64,000 bases of DNA from Saccharomycopsis phalli. Its lineage: Eukaryota > Ascomycota > Saccharomycetes > Ascoideales > Saccharomycopsidaceae. Position numbers and translations under genes: made by a program. Below, piece by piece: positions 10,678 through 20,029 of the stretch. Below the pieces are notes generated by a model, which was given only the letters and a program-made list of their open reading frames with translations, was not told the DNA's origin and searched no databases. The stretch lies in contig CP073217.1 of assembly GCA_020342235.1 (NCBI GenBank), positions 372,001 to 436,000 on the forward strand, read 5' to 3'. The first letter of the stretch is position 1, and every line of letters begins with the position of its first letter.

Positions 10678-10933
10678 AATAATAATAATATTTATTTAAG
10701 GCTATAGCTATACTAGGCTCCTAGAGGAGATTTATACTTTGCCGTCTATGACTAAGGACGGTGCTGCTATATATTCGTCGAGAGAAAACTCTGCAACAGA
10801 GATAAAAAACTTTCGACTAGAGCTTTTAAATATGTAAGGTAATGAGCATTGGAGAGGCAATGAGTTTTTCGCCTAGATCTTTAGAGGTGGCTTTCGCCAC
10901 TCCCTCCCCAGGGTACTAATTCGGTAGCCCTCC
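10678..10933 (-). mobile_element. SINE-like non-autonomous retroelement with 14-bp target duplications
   Basis: A 256-bp element flanked by perfect 14-bp direct repeats AATATTTAGTTAAT (10664-10677 and 10934-10947). On the minus strand it begins GGAGGGCTACCGAATTAG and ends in AAATAAATATTATTATTATT, almost the same tail as the LINE in this window. It has no open frame. Internal hairpins include GTGGCGAAAGCCAC (perfect stem, GAAA loop) and CTCTGTTGCAGAG. A truncated relative lies at 50481-50583. I see no convincing tRNA-type A/B boxes, so its promoter is unknown. A 5'-truncated copy of a second LINE family is the alternative. Confidence 0.7.
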
Positions 10934-10947
10934 AATATTTAGTTAAT

Positions 10948-11551
10948 TATAGATGAGTTTCACATTACGATACAACTGTACATTGTGCCTATTGTGCCGT
11001 ACTGTATGTACATTCCGACGTAGAATAGCTTCTCCATTATAGGTGACTTACTTGTGGTTTTCAACCTCAATAAATATTATAGAGTTTATAGTAGACACTA
11101 TGGCTGATGTGACTAAACACGTGGTTTAGCTAAAATCTCTCGTATCACCAGTTATCGCCCTCCGTCATCTTCTACAATGAATGGATAAAGTAAAAATTCT
11201 GTTGAATTGTATAAATATAAAAGTAAAAACCGGATTTGAAAAATTGACATCATAAGTTGGACTGGGAAATTGCCAAGATAAAGTTGGACTAAAAAAGATC
11301 AAGGTGAAAGATATTGCAGTTGAATCATATCAACATAAAATTTGGATTTGTAAATTTCAAGATATAGATATTGTAGTTGAATCTGTTGAGATATTGCAGT
11401 TGAACCATGTCAGTGCGCAGCAAACCATGACAAAAGAAACTTGCCATCATCCATATAAAACTCCCGTGGCAACACAACTAAAGGCCTGCCACTAATCACT
11501 ATGCCACAAGAGTTCTGAACCGTGTCACGCACATAATATACATCAAATCGC
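10948..11551. other. intergenic region, nothing recognised
   Basis: AT-rich sequence between the SINE-like element and the convergent secreted-protein gene. I see no supported gene or repeat. Confidence 0.4.
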
Positions 11552-12634
11552 CTACAACAACAGAGAAGTAATGGCCCCAGCACTAGACAGAGGAACACCA
11601 ACCACGTCAAGCAAACTGGCAGCTCCATTTTCCAAATTAGATGGAGCAGTGGTTGGCTGTAAAGTAGTAGTGCTGCTTGTCACTGGACCATTGGCATCGG
11701 CGTCAAATTGAACCATGCTACTAGTAGTCGTCAAGGACGACAATGGTACCACGTCATTGTTGTTGTTGCTGTTGTCGTTGTTGTTGTTGCTGTTGTCGTT
11801 GTTGCTGTTGCTGTTGTCGCTGTTGTCGTTGCTGTTGCTGTTGCTGTTGCTCGAACCGATGGCACCTCCCAAAGCAGCACCACCAACGGCACCAGCAGCA
11901 CCACCGGCAATTACTCCTGTACCAAAATGAGACAATCCGCCTGAGGATGGTGGGTTTTTGCTGTCAACGGTCTCGCCATTTGGACCAAGAATTGGCTTGG
12001 TGGCTGCGTTTGGAACTGGAGGTGGTCCAAGAATTGGCTTGGTGGCTGCGTTTGGAACTGGAGGTGGTCCAAGAGGGTTTGCTTGAGATGGGGCAGGTTG
12101 ATGTTCGTTTACGTTATTTGATGGGACTGGTGGAGGTGCGTTCACGTCCTTTGATGGAACCGGAGGTGGACTGGCAACATTGTCCTTTGGTGGAACTGGA
12201 GGTGCACCATGGTTAGAAAAGTCTGGAAGTGGTGGGTGTGAAGCGATTGGAGGCAAAACCGGAGGTCCACCAGAACCAGAACCAGAGCCACTGGCCACTG
12301 TTGCAGGAGGTCTTGTGTCCTGATTTGGTGCTGGTGGTGGACTAGCAGGTCTTGGGTCCTGGTTTGCTGCCGGTTCTTTACCATGATTTGAAAAGTCTGG
12401 AAGTGGTGGGTGTGAAGCGATTGGAGGCAAAACCGGTGGACCAGGAGAAGCACTTGGAATAGGCTTGGGTTTAGACTTTGGTAGCACCTTGGCCTTGGTT
12501 CTTCCAAACACATTTTTTCCTGCTGTTATAACCCTGCCAAGGATAGATGCACCAGGTAAGGCTCGTTTCTCGACGTCATCAAGAGGCAAACAGCTGCCGA
12601 GAGTAAAAAGAAGAATATAGAATAGTAGCTTCAT
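11552..12634 (-). CDS. secreted proline- and asparagine-repeat protein
   Basis: A 360-residue protein of unknown family. The true start is the ATG at 12634 (the open frame runs further up only to a GTG). It has a signal peptide MKLLFYILLFTLGSC, then LPLDDVEKR, a short propeptide with a Kex2-type KR, like its convergent neighbour at 8034. The middle carries two copies of a proline block (VLPPIASHPPLPDFSNHG) and two of PILGPPPVPNAATK. There follows a glycine-rich stretch (GVIAGGAAGAVGGAALGG) and a long Asn/Ser/Asp run. The C terminus ends in a small-residue/hydrophobic tail (NGAASLLDVVGVPLSSAG..), which might be a GPI signal. A cell-surface or wall role is inferred. Confidence 0.72.
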   Translation of the reverse strand: MKLLFYILLFTLGSCLPLDDVEKRALPGASILGRVITAGKNVFGRTKAKVLPKSKPKPIPSASPGPPVLPPIASHPPLPDFSNHGKEPAANQDPRPASPPPAPNQDTRPPATVASGSGSGSGGPPVLPPIASHPPLPDFSNHGAPPVPPKDNVASPPPVPSKDVNAPPPVPSNNVNEHQPAPSQANPLGPPPVPNAATKPILGPPPVPNAATKPILGPNGETVDSKNPPSSGGLSHFGTGVIAGGAAGAVGGAALGGAIGSSNSNSNSNDNSDNSNSNNDNSNNNNDNSNNNNDVVPLSSLTTTSSMVQFDADANGPVTSSTTTLQPTTAPSNLENGAASLLDVVGVPLSSAGAITSLLL

Positions 12635-13209
12635 GATCTGTGACGGCACTCAAAGGGAAAGGCACGATATATATAGTGTAAGCACCACGAGCCAATCCAT
12701 CGTGAAACTGTGCTTATGCAATCACAGAAAAACTAGACCGCAACCGAAATGCACTAACCAACTAATTCCAGTAAAAAAACGGCCCTAGATGCCAGATCCA
12801 GATCGAAATCTCTGATGCTTCTCGCATGGTACCAACTGGCCCATGGTAACTATCTGGTGCACGTGACCCAAGCCTGCGGCACCACTGTATAGTCTCGATG
12901 CAAAACGCATTCCGGGCAATTCAAGCAATACATGATTTCCCATGGTAACTCAATGCTCCGTGGCTATTCCATCACATGCGAGAAATGATCCCGGTTCGTC
13001 TCGATCGCATAACTTCCCCAACGTCACATGCCCGAAAACCTTGAATCCAGCAACCATAATTCTTTCCCCTGTCATCGCGTCTACTTGCCGCATGTCGTAT
13101 ACCAACGACACGGATCCAAGCTTGTGACAGGTGCACACCTCCGCATTCCAGGGTATATAATACCGGGGCTGCTGGGTATTTTTTTTTTTTTCATTGGTGA
13201 ATCATCAGC
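12635..13209. other. intergenic region between divergent genes
   Basis: Divergent promoter region of the secreted-protein gene and the glutathione transferase gene. A CACGTG lies near 12859. A T-tract lies just before the transferase start. No gene recognised. Confidence 0.4.
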
Positions 13210-13905
13210 ATGGCACAACCAAAAATCACTCTTCACTGGCTTAATCAGTCACGGGCATTCCGGGTCGTTTGGCTTCTTGAGAAGCTCCACTTGAAGTATG
13301 ATATAGTCCCCTACAAACGAGGCGAGGACAGTCGGGCACCAAGCACTTTGAGAAAAATCCATCCGTTGGGAAGACTGCCAATTGTGGTTCTTGAGCATGA
13401 AGACGGTACTAAAAAGACGTTGGTCGAGTCTGGGTTCATTTTCCATTACTTGGTGACCCATTTCGACAAGTCTGGCAAGGTCATTGATGACTCCAACCGC
13501 GACGATGTCGAGTATTTCTTCTTCTACACAGAGGGCTCGCTCCAACCGCCTTCCTTTATCGAATATCTTTTTTCCAAGGCCAAGGCTGCTTCTACGCCTT
13601 TTGGAATGGGAACCATTCGCGACACCGTCGTCAACAAGCTATCGGCAGCGTATTCGCACGACGAGATGCTCCTGCAGTTCTCATTCGTCGAACAGACACT
13701 CAAGAATAACCAGGGGTTTTTAGTAGGGGGAAAATTAACTGCAGCTGACATTATTTTGTCGTTCCCAGTGCAGACTGCTTTTGCTCGGAAATTAATTGAC
13801 ACCAACGCATACCCAAACTTGGATAAATGGTACAAGACTCTTCAAGCCGATGCCGACTTCAAAAAAGCTCTTGAGGTAGCCAGCAACAATGGAAGTGACT
13901 TCTGA
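13210..13905 (+). CDS. GTT1: glutathione S-transferase (Gtt1-like)
   Basis: A 231-residue glutathione transferase, conjugating glutathione to electrophiles; yeast Gtt1 is ER-associated. The thioredoxin-fold N-terminal domain (about 1-95) begins PKITLHWLNQSRAFRVVWLLEKL. It contains the family ESGFIFHYL motif that binds the glutathione gamma-glutamyl group. The helical C-terminal domain includes FLVGGKLTAADIILSFPV. Length matches Gtt1 (about 234). One CTG codon stands in LGR-x-P, where Gtt1 proteins, as I recall them, have Ser. Start ATG lies shortly after a T-rich promoter tract. Confidence 0.9.
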   Translation: MAQPKITLHWLNQSRAFRVVWLLEKLHLKYDIVPYKRGEDSRAPSTLRKIHPLGRLPIVVLEHEDGTKKTLVESGFIFHYLVTHFDKSGKVIDDSNRDDVEYFFFYTEGSLQPPSFIEYLFSKAKAASTPFGMGTIRDTVVNKLSAAYSHDEMLLQFSFVEQTLKNNQGFLVGGKLTAADIILSFPVQTAFARKLIDTNAYPNLDKWYKTLQADADFKKALEVASNNGSDF

Positions 13906-14005
13906 GACAATAATATATCCACATGTGGTGTCATGTGTAGTCAAGCACGATGCTGGATGCCAGAAAATTAATTCCTGCTCAATCAGGAATCATTCAGCTG
14001 AGTGA

Positions 14006-14797
14006 TCACCTACGTCGCCGAATGATCACCTGCTCATTCTGTAGCTGCCATGTAGCACACTGGCTCTCCATGCATATCAACTCCTCGTAGTTCCTGCCCA
14101 GCAAGCTTTCCAAGTACATTCGAGGCATTTGGAAGTACGACTTGTTGATCATTCGTACCATGGCATGCACCATTTGTGGAAATCCGTGGAGATCTAGCAC
14201 CTTCTTGTGCTCATATTCCGCATACATCCGGAACCACTGGACATAATTGTCGTCAATCACCGCCTCAAGCAACTTTCTTGCCACCCGGTGCTGTGGTATA
14301 TACTTGTTGAGCATCTCAAAGCACAAGCACAAGTTCAGAGTATCCAAATGGCCAAGGTGGAGAACATACACCCCGACTATTTCCTCGATTTCCCGCGGCC
14401 GTAACTCCACTGTGCGAGTTTTCTTGTCCAACACTCGCTCAATCAAATATCCAATGCAAGGCACATATGTCTGGTAGTGGCCTAGTCTCACTGCCACATT
14501 GATACTATACAAGTATACCCGGACAATAAACTTATCAGGCTCATCCAGAAGAAGTGCCTCACGCAACTTTCTCAAATCCATCAACACTTTATCTCCAATC
14601 TGCTTATTAGCAATTTTTCCCGCCAGATCTTCAACATTGCATTGCTCTGCAAACTCCATCTTGATCTTGCTGAAAAACAGCTCCCGCTCGCCATTTTGAT
14701 TCAATTTCAATCTCAAATCCCCACGGCTAGTCAATCCAAACTGCTGATCTTGTTTCTGGCCAAATCTTGCTGCTCTAAGCCGTTTCTTGTCTTCCAT
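14006..14797 (-). CDS. short SAC3/GANP-like domain protein
   Basis: A 263-residue protein. The frame continues upstream only to a GTG, so the ATG at 14797 (MEDKKRLRAARFGQ) is taken. The N terminus resembles the basic RxxRFG motif seen in RNA-export factors. The middle and C-terminal parts carry a pattern recalling SAC3/GANP domains: FIVRVYLYSINVAVRLGHYQ, then DDNYVQWFRMYAEYEHKKVL and MINKSYFQMPRMYLESLLG. Members work in mRNA export or splicing-linked complexes (Sac3, Thp3). The protein is shorter than either, so it may be a reduced paralogue; assignment is by pattern only. It is divergent from the glucosidase I gene across a CACGTG-rich promoter. Confidence 0.5.
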   Translation of the reverse strand: MEDKKRLRAARFGQKQDQQFGLTSRGDLRLKLNQNGERELFFSKIKMEFAEQCNVEDLAGKIANKQIGDKVLMDLRKLREALLLDEPDKFIVRVYLYSINVAVRLGHYQTYVPCIGYLIERVLDKKTRTVELRPREIEEIVGVYVLHLGHLDTLNLCLCFEMLNKYIPQHRVARKLLEAVIDDNYVQWFRMYAEYEHKKVLDLHGFPQMVHAMVRMINKSYFQMPRMYLESLLGRNYEELICMESQCATWQLQNEQVIIRRRR

Positions 14798-14826
14798 CTG
14801 ATTATGTAGACGACCACAATAATCCT

Positions 14827-15014
14827 CACGTGCCACAACAACTCAAATGTCACGTGTAAATTCAATGTCAGGTGATTAGAACGTGATGTGCAAACCGTGC
14901 TTATGTAATATATTAGTGTATTCCACGTGATATTTTCAGAACTCACGTGATGTGAAATATGTGATTATATAATATATTGATAATTGTCACGTGTATTTAT
15001 TGTTGTGTCACGTG
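14827..15014. promoter_or_regulatory. cluster of six CACGTG motifs in a divergent promoter
   Basis: Exact CACGTG at 14827, 14851, 14924, 14944, 14988 and 15009, between the SAC3-like gene and the glucosidase I gene. The core is bound in yeasts by bHLH factors such as Cbf1 and Pho4. Four copies are followed by TGAT or AT, the flank favoured by Cbf1-like sites. Regulation is inferred. Confidence 0.65.
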
Positions 15015-15063
15015 ATGCACATTACACTCTGTCAAACACACTTCAGCGCTTTTTGCTTCCACC

Positions 15064-17514
15064 ATGCTTCCGTTTCTTTTATTTTTAAACGTGGTATTGG
15101 CGGTTTCCTTAAAAGATTATGAGGTAGCCAATAATGCTTCGTTATTATGGGGTCCCTACCGGTCGAATTTGTACCTTGGAATCCGTCCTCGGATCCCAAA
15201 CTCACTTCTAACTGGGCTTTTTTGGTTCAGTGGTGACAATTACCAGTCAGTGATAAACGCCAAACATTCTTGCGAGCAGTCTGATAATTTTGCGAAATTC
15301 TCATGGACAAAGTACGATCCTCGGCTTGGAGGCACCGAGATCATCAAGGACCGAGAAAATAATGTGGATCTTCGCTTTGATTTTGTCAAGTCGTACAATT
15401 TGCGCAATGAGACTCAAAGCTCGTGGGGATTGAGGGTCAAAGGAGTTCCAAAGGGAGACCCAAAGGCAGTTACCGGTATAGTTTTCTATGCTGGGCTTGA
15501 GATTACCTTGCCTAATGAAGAGGTGATCACTATAGCTGAGGTTAGTGAGTATGGGTATGGGCACGATAAAGTGGTTCATTTGGTAGGATGGTCCAAGGAT
15601 TTCAAGAAATTCACCATCAAGATCAATGACGGGCCTTCCAGTAACGTTCATCCTACGTATGACGACCCTCCAGGCCCTGAATATGATCCTTCAACAACAA
15701 AACACTTTCAATTAAATGTGCCGGCAGATAATCTTTGGCGGGCCAAGGAAGTTTTTGTGGCTCTTCTTCAAGAGTCTCTTGAAACCATCAATAGTCGATT
15801 TGAGCTGGGTGAAGCCACTGGCGACATGAATAGTCTTCCGGCATACGTTGGATTGGTGCTTCCTGATATCCACAAGTATCAGGGGAACTTGCATTTTGTG
15901 GAGAAATTGTTTGTCGGCTCGTTTGAGTTTGATATTGTGTTTGAATCTGAAGAATCGACGAGTCCAGAGTATGTGCCGGTGAGCTTTTACAATATCGAGG
16001 GCAAGATCAAGGATACTCTTGATGGATTCAAGACAAAGTTTCAGTCCACATTTGAGTTTTCTGCGCCATTTACTACCAAGAAATTCAAGACTTTTGGCCA
16101 AGAGTTGATTTCCAACATTATTGGCGGAATAGGATACTTCCATGGCGACCAGATGGTTGATCGAGAAGCAGAGTTGGATGAGGAAGAACACAGTCGGCTC
16201 AACACGTTAAATGGGAAGCCAGAGGGACCGTATTCACTCTTTACGTGTGTTCCTTCACGGCCGTTTTTTCCTCGTGGGTTTTACTGGGACGAAGGGTTTC
16301 ATTTGATTCCGGTATTGGAGTATGATTTCGGACTTGCATTGGAAATCTTGCAGTCTTGGTTTGCCTTGATTGACGATGAAGGATGGATTGCAAGAGAGCA
16401 GATCTTGGGCCCTGAGGCACGTAGTAAAGTGCCTCCGGAATTCACGGTCCAGAATCCAAATATCGCCAATCCTCCGACGTTGATGCTTGTGTTTATTGAT
16501 ATCTTGAAGAAGACCCACGAGGTCTCATATTCGAACGTGGATACTCCACAGCAAGTTGAGGATTTTGAGGGAATTCACGCGGTGAAAATCGCAGATTTGC
16601 AGAGTTTCCATCTCCAAAACTCGCAGTACTTGATGGAGTATGCCCGGAAGATTTATCCAAAGCTTGTATCCCATTATGACTGGTGGAGACGGACCCAGAA
16701 GGGAGAACTTGCGCAATTTGACCGAGAGCCGTTTTCTCCGGTAGAGGCATACAGATGGCATGGAAGAACCGAGGAGTTGTGTTTACCTAGTGGAATTGAC
16801 GACTTTCCAAGAGCAGAGATCCCGGATATTTCTGAGTTGCATGTGGATGCTATCTCATGGGTGGGAAGTTTTACTCGGTCGATGAAGCAGTTGGCTGAAT
16901 TTTTGGAATACGACGAGGATGTGAAGAAGTACGCGGAGATTGAGAAGGCAATTGTTAAAAATATCCAGGACTTGCACTGGTCCGAGGAGAACCAGTCATA
17001 TTGTGATGTTACGTTGGATGAGGATGATGAAGACGCGTTTGTGTGCCATAACGGCTATGTTTCATTATTCCCGGTTATTTTGAAGCTAGTGCCACATGAC
17101 TCGCCAAACATTGCGGCGATTTTGAAGATGCTTGCGGATCCTGAGGAGTTGTTTTCGCCATTTGGAATCCGGTCGTTGTCCAAGTCCAGTGAGCATTACA
17201 GAAATGGAGGCGACGATTACTGGCGTGGAAAGATCTGGATGAATATCAACTATTTGGTCTTGGACGCGTTGATCCATTACTCCAAGCCTGACCCACAAGG
17301 GGTTTCTGTCAATGATGAAACCAAGGAATTGATCAGCGACTTGTACTACAAGCTCCGGCAAAATGTGGTGAATAATGTGTACAAGCAGCACAAGAGCACA
17401 GGGTATGCCTGGGAAAATTATGACGACCGTAGTGGGGATGCAACTGGGGCCCGGTTATTTTTGGGATGGACTGGGTTGATTGTCATGATAATGAAGATGC
17501 CTGAGAGGATATAA
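15064..17514 (+). CDS. CWH41: ER processing alpha-glucosidase I (GH63)
   Basis: An 816-residue mannosyl-oligosaccharide glucosidase, glycoside hydrolase family 63. It removes the outermost alpha-1,2-glucose from the Glc3Man9GlcNAc2 N-glycan just after transfer, in the ER lumen. An N-terminal hydrophobic segment (MLPFLLFLNVVLAVS) serves as signal or anchor. The N-terminal beta-sandwich begins with the conserved LLWGPYRSNLYLGIRPR. The (alpha/alpha)6 catalytic domain contains RPFFPRGFYWDEGFHL, WRGKIWMNINYL and YAWENYDDRSGDATGARLF, which carry the expected acidic residues. Length matches Cwh41 (833). Complete, with no sign of disruption. Confidence 0.96.
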   Translation: MLPFLLFLNVVLAVSLKDYEVANNASLLWGPYRSNLYLGIRPRIPNSLLTGLFWFSGDNYQSVINAKHSCEQSDNFAKFSWTKYDPRLGGTEIIKDRENNVDLRFDFVKSYNLRNETQSSWGLRVKGVPKGDPKAVTGIVFYAGLEITLPNEEVITIAEVSEYGYGHDKVVHLVGWSKDFKKFTIKINDGPSSNVHPTYDDPPGPEYDPSTTKHFQLNVPADNLWRAKEVFVALLQESLETINSRFELGEATGDMNSLPAYVGLVLPDIHKYQGNLHFVEKLFVGSFEFDIVFESEESTSPEYVPVSFYNIEGKIKDTLDGFKTKFQSTFEFSAPFTTKKFKTFGQELISNIIGGIGYFHGDQMVDREAELDEEEHSRLNTLNGKPEGPYSLFTCVPSRPFFPRGFYWDEGFHLIPVLEYDFGLALEILQSWFALIDDEGWIAREQILGPEARSKVPPEFTVQNPNIANPPTLMLVFIDILKKTHEVSYSNVDTPQQVEDFEGIHAVKIADLQSFHLQNSQYLMEYARKIYPKLVSHYDWWRRTQKGELAQFDREPFSPVEAYRWHGRTEELCLPSGIDDFPRAEIPDISELHVDAISWVGSFTRSMKQLAEFLEYDEDVKKYAEIEKAIVKNIQDLHWSEENQSYCDVTLDEDDEDAFVCHNGYVSLFPVILKLVPHDSPNIAAILKMLADPEELFSPFGIRSLSKSSEHYRNGGDDYWRGKIWMNINYLVLDALIHYSKPDPQGVSVNDETKELISDLYYKLRQNVVNNVYKQHKSTGYAWENYDDRSGDATGARLFLGWTGLIVMIMKMPERI

Positions 17515-17599
17515 GGGACAATGGTTTAGGTGGGTTGTAAAGGAGAGGTAACCTTGCGGTGGTGTTTTACAATTGTGAGTATTATCAATGGTGGATTGG

Positions 17600-17712
17600 C
17601 GATGGTATAGATTTGTTATAGATCGGTTTATTTGTCTGGTTATAGATCTGGTTATAGATCTGGTTTAACATAGATCCGGTTATAGATCCAATTTATCATT
17701 ATTCCGGCATCA
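17600..17712. repeat. short degenerate repeats of TATAGATC(C/T)GGT type
   Basis: About six copies of a TATAGATCTGGT-like motif at 15-25 bp spacing, downstream of the glucosidase gene and upstream of HMT1. Probably a decayed minisatellite. Confidence 0.55.
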
Positions 17713-17862
17713 TAAATCCATGGCGGTATAAATCAGATTCATCATAGTCCTATTAACATCTGTAATTCCATCAGAATCTGCCAATTTCAAGCACCAAGCT
17801 TACACCATCAGCACGGGTCTTTGGGATGGGAAAAAAATTATCATGAAAAATTTCCTACAGCC

Positions 17863-18894
17863 ATGTCGGACTTGAAATCAGCCACCAACAAAGATGAATT
17901 GCCGTTTTCCGAGCAGCACTATTTCTCATCATACGACCACTTCTCCATCCACGAGGAGATGTTGAAGGACACTGTGCGAACCTTGTCATACCGTCGTGCG
18001 ATTTTGCAGAACCGCGACTTGTTCAAGGATAAAGTTGTGCTTGATGTTGGCTGTGGAAGCGGGATTTTGTCGCTCTTTGCTGTCCGGGCCGGTGCGAAAC
18101 ACGTCATTGCGGTGGACATGTCGAATATCATTGAGATGGCCGAGAAGATTGTTGATTTGAACGGGGCTGGGGACAAAATCACGTTGTTGCAAGGGAAGTT
18201 GGAGGACGTGGAATTGCCGTACCCTGAGGTAGACATCATCATCTCTGAGTGGATGGGCTACTTTTTGTTGTACGAGTCGATGTTGGACACTGTGTTGATT
18301 GCCAGAGACAAGTACTTGAAGAAAGGCGGACTTATTTTCCCAGACAAGTCGACGATATATCTTGCGGGAATTGAGGACGAGCAGTACAAGGACGAGAAAA
18401 TCAACTTCTGGCAAGACGTCTATGGGTTCGATTACTCGCCGTTCATTCCGATTTCCATGGCTGAACCGCTTGTGGATAACGTCGAGTCGCACACCGTCAA
18501 CACTTCCACTGCCAAATTGTACGAGATCGACTTGAACACCGTTACCATCGAGGACTTGGCGTTTTACAAAAAATTCACCTTGACCGCGTCGCGTGACGAC
18601 GACATCCATGCTCTTGTCGCCTGGTTCGACATGGATTTTCCGTCCTCCTCGAAGGAAAACGCAGTCAAGTTCTCTACTGGTCCGTTTTCAAAGCTGACTC
18701 ACTGGAAACAGACAGTGTTCTACTTGGACCAGGTGTTGCACGTGAGAAGAGGTGAGAAGATCCAGGGAAGCTTGGCTTGCCGTCCAAACTCAAAGAATCC
18801 AAGAGAGTTGGATATTGAAATTGCTTGGGACCATGATGCCAACGACGACGACGTCAGAGCCCAAAAGGGTAAGTACAACTACTTCTTGCGTTGA
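17863..18894 (+). CDS. HMT1: type I protein arginine methyltransferase (Hmt1/PRMT1)
   Basis: A 343-residue SAM-dependent enzyme that makes asymmetric dimethylarginine on RGG-rich RNA-binding proteins in the nucleus. The frame extends 14 codons upstream to a TTG, but the ATG at 17863 gives the normal N terminus MSDLKS. Motifs: YFSSYDHFSIHEEML (about 20-34), SAM-binding VLDVGCGSGILS (59-70), the double-E loop in SEWMGYFLLYESMLD, and the THW loop in THWKQTVFYLDQVL. Length agrees with yeast Hmt1 (348). All catalytic motifs are intact. Confidence 0.96.
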   Translation: MSDLKSATNKDELPFSEQHYFSSYDHFSIHEEMLKDTVRTLSYRRAILQNRDLFKDKVVLDVGCGSGILSLFAVRAGAKHVIAVDMSNIIEMAEKIVDLNGAGDKITLLQGKLEDVELPYPEVDIIISEWMGYFLLYESMLDTVLIARDKYLKKGGLIFPDKSTIYLAGIEDEQYKDEKINFWQDVYGFDYSPFIPISMAEPLVDNVESHTVNTSTAKLYEIDLNTVTIEDLAFYKKFTLTASRDDDIHALVAWFDMDFPSSSKENAVKFSTGPFSKLTHWKQTVFYLDQVLHVRRGEKIQGSLACRPNSKNPRELDIEIAWDHDANDDDVRAQKGKYNYFLR

Positions 18895-19945
18895 TGTGGT
18901 TCCTCTATTCTTGCGTCGATGCTCCAATGGTGTTGCTGTGGTTCCTCTATTCTTGTGTTAATGCTCCAGTGGCTGAAACGATGTTGCTGTGGTTCCGGTG
19001 TGCTCTTGGCTTGTATTATATATTATTACGCTAGATACAAATATCACAACGGGGTAATTGCTCGGGTATACGTACTATAATGGCATTCAAAATGGCTAAT
19101 TAAATTATTGAAGCAATCGCGGGTTTTACTCGCTATCCATAACCTGGGTTTGTGTATACCTTGTGTTTTCTGGATATAAATGACAACATGGTGTCAGCGA
19201 TTTTCGAGATATAAAGCCAGCATGGCGTGTTAAGAATTTTCTGTCTAATAAAAACAGTGTTATTGACTATAAAGACTTGTAAATTGTTGCCATACGTATT
19301 GACCTTTTTATTCTTTGTTCAGTACAAGAGAGGTGCCTTTATCGACTCCTCCCCAGACTTCTTTAATTATAATAGTCAAGATATGTATTTCAACTTGCTG
19401 GCCAACTCGTATTTACAGGTAGGCAGTTGGTGTGGTGGATCAAAAGTCCTAATGGACAGCACAGTTGTCGTTACAGCCATAATATACGTAGAAATATATA
19501 AATATACTCCTAAACTAAATGGTCAATTTATTTTCAATACTGTAAACCCTTTGACCCAGTAGGCACTGAAAACTACCAGGCAGAAACATCAAACGTAGAT
19601 ACAGTCCATTGAATAATCGTGCTCATTTAAAACATGGGTGGTAAGTTTCTAAATATATAAATTAATTATTATCAAACAACAATACCAGGCTTTCAGTAAG
19701 GTGTTTCAACCTCAAGTCATCTATGCTTGTCCACACAGTATGATTCAGAGATACATTTCTACGCAAATTTATTCCAATAACGAGCCAATCAAGGGTCTTT
19801 TGAATTGGTTTAAATTTTGTAAAATAAATGCACCTTATGAAATTTCTGCGCTTCCAGGGAGCTGACTAAATACAAATATATATATTACAAAAAGTTTACC
19901 AAGTGGAGTTACACACAGAACTTCGGTGAAAAAAAGAAAAGGAAA
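18895..19945. other. intergenic region with a 50-bp direct duplication
   Basis: A unit of roughly 50-60 bp beginning GTGGTTCCTCTATTCTTG is repeated at about 18896 and 18940, with a partial third copy near 18985. The 19270-19432 stretch resembles the LTR-like fragments elsewhere (ending ..CCAACTCGTATTTACA) but weakly. No gene seen. Confidence 0.45.
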
Positions 19946-20029
19946 TGACATGGACAGGAATTGAACCTGCAACCCTTCGATTACACTGGGTTACTGGAGT
20001 CGAAAGCTCTACCATTGAGCCACCACATC
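19946..20029 (-). tRNA. tRNA-Trp (CCA) with a 12-nt intron
   Basis: On the minus strand, GATGTGG pairs with CCATGTC in the acceptor stem. The D arm reads TGGCTCAATGGTAGAGC, the anticodon stem is TTCGA/TCGAA, and the T arm contains GGTTCAATTCC. The loop after the stem reads CTCCAG, giving anticodon CCA. About 12 extra nucleotides (TAACCCAGTGTA) follow, at the usual intron position one base 3' of the anticodon. Removing them leaves a 72-nt tRNA very close to yeast tRNA-Trp. The discriminator is A at 19946. Confidence 0.95.

Noticed and set aside
11708-12216. plus-strand frames rich in poly-Leu, poly-Val or poly-Cys
   Set aside because: Antisense shadows of the Asn/Ser/Asp repeat in the secreted protein on the minus strand.
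17821-17862. 14-codon extension of Hmt1
   Set aside because: Begins at TTG; the ATG at 17863 matches the family N terminus.
19227-19562. 111-codon frame downstream of HMT1
   Set aside because: No ATG-supported start of quality and no similarity; part overlaps an LTR-like repeat.
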